Below are positions 59,193 through 64,000 of a stretch of 64,000 bases of DNA, piece by piece. A program made the translations under genes and the position numbers. Each line of letters begins with the position of its first letter. Position 1 is the first letter of the stretch. The notes under the pieces are model-generated. The model saw nothing but the letters and a program-made list of their open reading frames with translations. It had not been told where the DNA came from and did not search any database. Origin of the DNA: Membranipora membranacea (lineage: Eukaryota; Bryozoa; Gymnolaemata; Cheilostomatida; Membraniporidae); assembly GCA_914767715.1 (NCBI GenBank), contig OU612070.1, positions 9,813,501 through 9,877,500 on the forward strand. The letters run 5' to 3'.

Positions 59193-59468
59193 CTATGTTA
59201 GATGAAACATCTCCTCTCCCCTTTGACTGTCCCAAACTCCCTGCCTCTGCAGATTCATGTAATTATTTAGAAATGATAGTAGTTGTGCCCCTGTACACAT
59301 TAAGGACATAACTCCAAACTCAGATTGTACAACTTGAATTTCCAGGTTTGAAGCAATGAATTTGATTATGCTATAGGACATGCCTGTGTTAATGTATCCC
59401 ACATTGCAATTAGTTGGACTCCTCAATGTTGTTTGTGTTATTACACATTGATGGAGCGTTGCTAACAT
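59193..59468 (-). CDS. 91-residue ORF, minus strand, copy 3
   Basis: MLATLHQCVITQTTLRSP onward, same length as copies 1 and 2. Confidence 0.35.
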   Translation of the reverse strand: MLATLHQCVITQTTLRSPTNCNVGYINTGMSYSIIKFIASNLEIQVVQSEFGVMSLMCTGAQLLSFLNNYMNLQRQGVWDSQRGEEMFHLT

Positions 59469-60207
59469 GACTTGGTAGCAAGATAGTAATTAAATAAGAT
59501 AATGAAAAAATATGGATTGATGGAGTTTTAGGTCTTAGCGGCCTTTCTTTTAACCCGTCTTTTCAGGAACCAGCTGCCAACTGAATGTAGTTGCAGGAAA
59601 TCCAACTCATCACTATGAAATTTGCACATCTCTACATGTAATACTCGGGACAATGAATCAGTTTTCGTTTCGATATTCGTATTAGGTTTCCTATACTCGA
59701 TATCTTTCCAACTTGGTGGTTAAACATTGCAATTTTATAAATCTCATATTGAATGAACTTAAAAATTAAGTGTAATCATTTTAAGTAGTTAGTGTATATT
59801 AATCATCAAGTTTGACTCAATTCCCTGTAATTTGAGTTGCTCTCCCTCCTGCCTCCAAACGCAGGCAAAAGAATGAAACTTGATCTCTGTTTATTATACC
59901 TTACAGTAGGTAGAAAACCTCTTATTTATAGTATTTATTTGATCTGTGGATTTTTGTGCATTTAAGATTAAAAAGAAAAGTCCATCTATTAGAGCCCTAT
60001 AGATCAGCCAGTCTGTTCCTGTTATACTAGTTGTAGAAGGGGTTGCTTATTTGCGGTCTAATAAGACTTGGAGGTAAACTGCAAGTGAAGTTTCCAAGCG
60101 ATCCTTTTGTCAAGTCAATATTTCTCTCTTACTTTCATGGCTTAGAATCAATGTAAAAGTCATGCATGTTAATTGTGATTTATAGTAGTGCCTTGTATCA
60201 CAGTATA
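59469..60207. other. AT-rich stretch without a supported gene, copy 3
   Basis: Equivalent of 12286-13036. It ends at a deletion junction where copy 3 jumps directly to r1. Confidence 0.55.
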
Positions 60208-63200
60208 GTGATGACATCGCTGTGTAACATTTAAACGACCTGCTGTTCAAACCAGATTTTTCCACATTGTGTTGGTCATATAAACTGCTACCATTACTTG
60301 TACCCAACTATTAACTGTCAGCAGTTCACTTTGAACATTGGACTCAAATGAATGTTTCATGAGATTCAATGCGAAACTCTTCTGGTGCCATACGGTCATG
60401 GGTTTTGGTTGCTGCGTCGGCACTTGATCAACGTTCAAAACACAAAAATGTAGGATAGATATTGATTCAATTCACCTAGGTTAGCTCCTAGAATGGGAAC
60501 CAATGGAAACCAATCATTTGGAAATATTCAGGCCAAGTATCTCATAACCGTGGACCAAAAGAGTTGCCGTTCTTATCGAATGCCGCACAACCATTGCTGC
60601 GCTACATAAATAGTCACCAGATAGGCTGCAAGTAAAAATTGCCAGTGATGGGTCAATCGGTTTACCAATGGCAAGAGACCAGTGTCCCAGATACCACCAC
60701 CGCAGCAGCTGTTCCTCAGGCATGGCATGCCGACTTGGCTCAACTAGCCCTTTACCTTAGTCAGGTAACTGGCCATATGTACATTCGAAATTCACCTTTT
60801 GTTGAATTTAGTAATGTAGCCTTCTTGCTATTCGACAACGATGGTGTATGGTGACAATCAATCATTTAACCAGAAGCAAAAATCCTGTGACCCAGTTACT
60901 ACCACTTCAGCAGGTACTTCTCAGCTGATTGTGAACAATAGCGCTTCAACCTATGGCGTCATAGTTCCTAGGAGAGGGAGATAAGTCATTAGTCACCACT
61001 GCAGAAAATCTGTCCTTGCCTAATAGGCAGCCTTCAATGAAAGTTAGGAGAGTACTCTGGTGTTTGAGGAAAGGAAGTTGGAGTTGAGGCAAGCAGAACG
61101 AAATACCCAGAAGATAAGTTACCATCTGCTGCGGTTATATCGCCAGCAGAGGAAGAGGAAAAGGGCGTGCAACACCCATCAGAGAGAACAATGACAGACA
61201 GACAGATCCCTGCACGCAGGAAACCTGCTGCATAGAGAGAACCTGGTCATGCAGGGGGTGGTTTCGCTAAGTATGCGTCTAAATGTCCGCTTATTTTTTT
61301 TTAGCAGGCATTCAGCTGAGGTTATGCCACTTATCCATGTTTCATTTAGCCGGCTAACGAATATCATAAACTAGGCTGAGTTATAAAAAGGGCCCCTGCT
61401 GTAACTCATCCTAGTAGATTAATATTCGTTGTGGAAAAGCCCTCTATTATCACTGAGCACGACAGAGTTTTTGTGTCTGTGAATTTTTATGTTTATTGAT
61501 CACTGCAGATTGATAACACTCTGATGAGTCTTTATTTATATCATATATTCAATTTTCTTATACGGCATACACATGATGCTATCATCTGAAAATTCATTGC
61601 AAAATGTGTATTAGTTGATCTGATTTACAAAAATAATAATAGTAAAGCGTAAAAATTATTTAATAAAATTCAAAAAATATCATCACCCAATCAGTATTAG
61701 GCATCAGTTTCAGACCATATTCCCATATTTGATGAAGAGACAACAGCTGGCTAGTGCAGTGCTATGGGGTATGGTTGAGCTGTTGTTGCTGCCCAGTTTT
61801 GATCTGCGAGGTCTGCATGAGGACGACTCAGGAAGCAGGTGTTTATGCATGTCTAAATTCTTCTGGCAGTATATGACACATATCATCTGAAAAATCTTGA
61901 AAAATAATTATAAATGGCAGGAATTCTCTCTTGCTGAGGTGCCTGAAACAGTCGGGAAACTTTGTGTGATGGCAGGTTAAAGCAAAATTACTCCGGTGAA
62001 AATAACCCATCCCAATCACTTCACATTTATGACAATTATCTTATTAGCTTAAGCCTGGTCAAGTAAACATAACCCTATGTTTTTTGCAGGCATAGCAAGT
62101 CGATTTAGTTGAACTCGATGAAATTCCCAAGTTCCTTCCAGTTATACTTTTAAGTGAATGTGACTAGATGGCTTCCAATGTGACTCGACGACCACAGTGT
62201 CTTTGTCACAGAGCAATATACTTCTTTTTGTGTGGAATGCCAAGTCAAGCTGCCTCTTCCACCGGGATTGAGTCCCAATTCTGGTAGGCATCTGCGAATA
62301 GAGCGCAGGTTCGCATAAAACTCTCACTAATGAGTCAAAGATGTCTTGAAAAATAATTAAAATAGCAACAATTCTCTCTTGCCTAGCCAGTTTACCGTAA
62401 GTAAAAAAACTGGCCATTTGTACCGTAAAGTTTCCTAAAAATGGGGCCACCTTGCAATACGACAACGATGGTGTCTGGTGACGATCAATCATTTAACCAG
62501 AAGCAAGACACTTCAGCAGCTACTTTTCAGCTGACTGTGAACCAAAGTGCTTCAACCTGTGCCGTCATAGTTTCTCGGAGAGGGAGATAAGTCACTAATC
62601 ACCACTGCAGATAAGCTGTCCTTGCCTAATATGCAGCCTTCCATGAAAGTTAGGAGAGTACTCTGGTGTTTGAGGAAAGCGAGTTTAAGTTGAGGCAAGC
62701 AGAACAAAATACCCAGAAGATAAGGTACCATCTGCTGTGGTTATATCGCCAGCAGAGGAAGAGGGCGTGCAACGTCCATCAGAGAGAACAGAGACAGACA
62801 GACAGATCCCTGCACGCAGGAAACCTGCTGCTTGGAGAGAACCCGGGCATGCAGGGAGTGGTTTCAATAAGTATGCGTCTAAATGTGTGCTTAATATTAT
62901 TTAGCAGCCATTAAGCTGAAGTTATGTGAGATATTAGCTGCCACTTATCCATGTTTCAATTAGCCGGCTAACGAATACCATAAACTAGGCTGAGTTATAG
63001 AAAAGGGCCCCTGCTATAAATCATCCTAGTAGATTGATATTCGTTGTGGAAAAGCCCTCTATTATCACTGAGCACGGCAGAGATTTTGTGTCTGTGAATT
63101 TTTGAGTTTATTGATCACTGCAGATAAATAACGCTCTGATGAGTCTTCATTTATATCATATACTCAATTATCTTGTAACGGCATACACATGATGCTAACT

Positions 63201-63415
63201 GAAAATTCATTGAAAATGTATATTATTTGATCTGATTTACAAAATCATAGTATAGTGTAAAAATTATTTAATAAAATTCAAAAAATATCATCACCCAATC
63301 AGCTTTAGGCATCAGTTTCAGACCATATTCCCATATTTGATGAAGATACATCTGCTGGCTAGTGCAGTGTTATGGGGTACGGTTTGGCTGTTGTTGCTGC
63401 CCAGTTTTGATCTGC
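60208..63415 (+). repeat. Internal repeat dimer 1 (r1+r2), copy 3
   Basis: r1 is 60208-61807 and r2 is 61808-63415, same blocks as in copies 1 and 2. Confidence 0.75.
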
Positions 63416-63845
63416 GTTGTTTGCAAGGGTAGATACGGCAAGGACATCCCGGTGTCACTTAACAAGGCGTCGTTGTTCAAACCCTGATTTTTCCACGTTG
63501 TGTTGGTTATATAAACGTGAACATTACTCTTATCCAACTATTCATTGTCAGCAGTTCACTTTGAATGTTGAACACAAATAAATAAATTATGAGATTCAAA
63601 GCAAAACTCTACAGGTGCCATACTGTCATGTTTCCTCACCAAATGGTTGCTGCATCCGTGCCTGTTTGCCGGTCAAAACACAAAAATGTAGGATAGATAT
63701 TTATTCAACTCACCGAGTTAAGCTCCTAAAATGGGAAACAATGGAAACCCATCATTTGGAAATATACAGACCAAGTATCTCATAACTTTGAACTGAAGGT
63801 GTTGCCTTGCTTGATCGAAGGCAGCAAGGACAACCATTGCAGTGC

Positions 63846-63855
63846 TATATAAATA
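63846..63855 (+). promoter_or_regulatory. TATA box in r3, copy 3
   Basis: TATATAAATA, as at 17711 and 38789. Confidence 0.4.
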
Positions 63856-63965
63856 GACCCCAGACAAGCTTGCAAGAAAACATGACCAGTGACGGGTCAA
63901 TTGGTTTACCAGCGGCAAGAGACCTGTGATCCAGTCACTGCCACCTCAGCAGCTGCTTCTAAGAT

Positions 63966-64000
63966 GCCCTGTTTCTGACAAGACAGAGGGTGGGCTGCCC
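63966..64000 (-). mobile_element. U2 snRNA-derived retroposon, 3' end only, copy 3
   Basis: The first 35 bases of the same insert (GCCCTGTTTCTGACAAGACA onward) follow AGCTGCTTCTAAGAT at the expected site; the U2-like end lies beyond the window. Confidence 0.6.

Larger units (their letters stand above)
46910..64000 (+). repeat. Tandem unit, copy 3 (partial)
   Basis: Starts with the same CGGAAACAGGGGGAAGCAAC block and follows the order of copies 1 and 2 to the window end, inside r3. It carries the foldback element and the 365-bp element, and lacks about 1 kb equivalent to 13037-14039. Confidence 0.92.
63416..64000 (+). repeat. Start of internal repeat dimer 2 (r3), copy 3
   Basis: r3 begins with the TTGCAAGGGTAGATACGGC block and runs off the window. 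Confidence 0.75.

Noticed and set aside
1-64000. CRISPR array, bacterial operon, rRNA or viral genes
   Set aside because: None seen. Repeats are tandem or inverted without regular spacers, and the coding pattern is intron-bearing.

Overview
This is AT-rich animal nuclear DNA, most likely from an invertebrate. The evidence is GT/AG introns between very short exons, TATA boxes 60-140 bp upstream of start codons, polyadenylation signals, a retroposed U2 snRNA fragment, tRNA-derived pseudogenes, the C-terminal tail of a LINE reverse transcriptase, and several non-autonomous DNA transposons. Nothing bacterial, organellar or viral was seen. No protein matches a family I can name with confidence. 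The species cannot be fixed from the sequence.

Layout. Positions 1-1847 are single copy and hold a minus-strand two-exon gene for a small secreted peptide. From about 1848 onward the window is one large unit repeated head to tail: copy 1 at 1848-22851, copy 2 at 22852-46909 and copy 3 from 46910 to beyond the window end. The copies are closely similar over most of their length but differ by many insertions and deletions. Examples are a 3-kb block at 43686-46713, a 1.38-kb foldback element at 48298-49678, a 365-bp element at 51677-52041, a 465-bp element at 27273-27737, about 540 bp missing from copy 2, and about 1 kb missing from copy 3.

Within each unit, in order (copy 1 positions): a TATA box and a 62-codon ORF (2270-2520); gene A, a multi-exon secreted-protein gene (4300-5680); an isolated, well conserved C-terminal exon (6671-6816); a further short terminal exon (7251); gene C (8260-9335); two paralogous exons (9780 and 10738) with small hydrophobic-segment ORFs around them; another small exon pair (11067-11425); a minus-strand 91-codon ORF (12010-12285); a block of nested internal repeats with their own TATA boxes and the U2-derived retroposon (14040-20230); an AAAAT microsatellite; and a 100-codon ORF (21648-21950).

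The comparison between copies is the main source of evidence. Some exons keep exact length and change mainly at third codon positions. In gene A each copy instead carries its own stop, frameshift or deletion. The picture is an array of small, probably secreted-protein genes undergoing duplication and decay. All gene models here are inferred from the DNA alone. RNA data would decide them.
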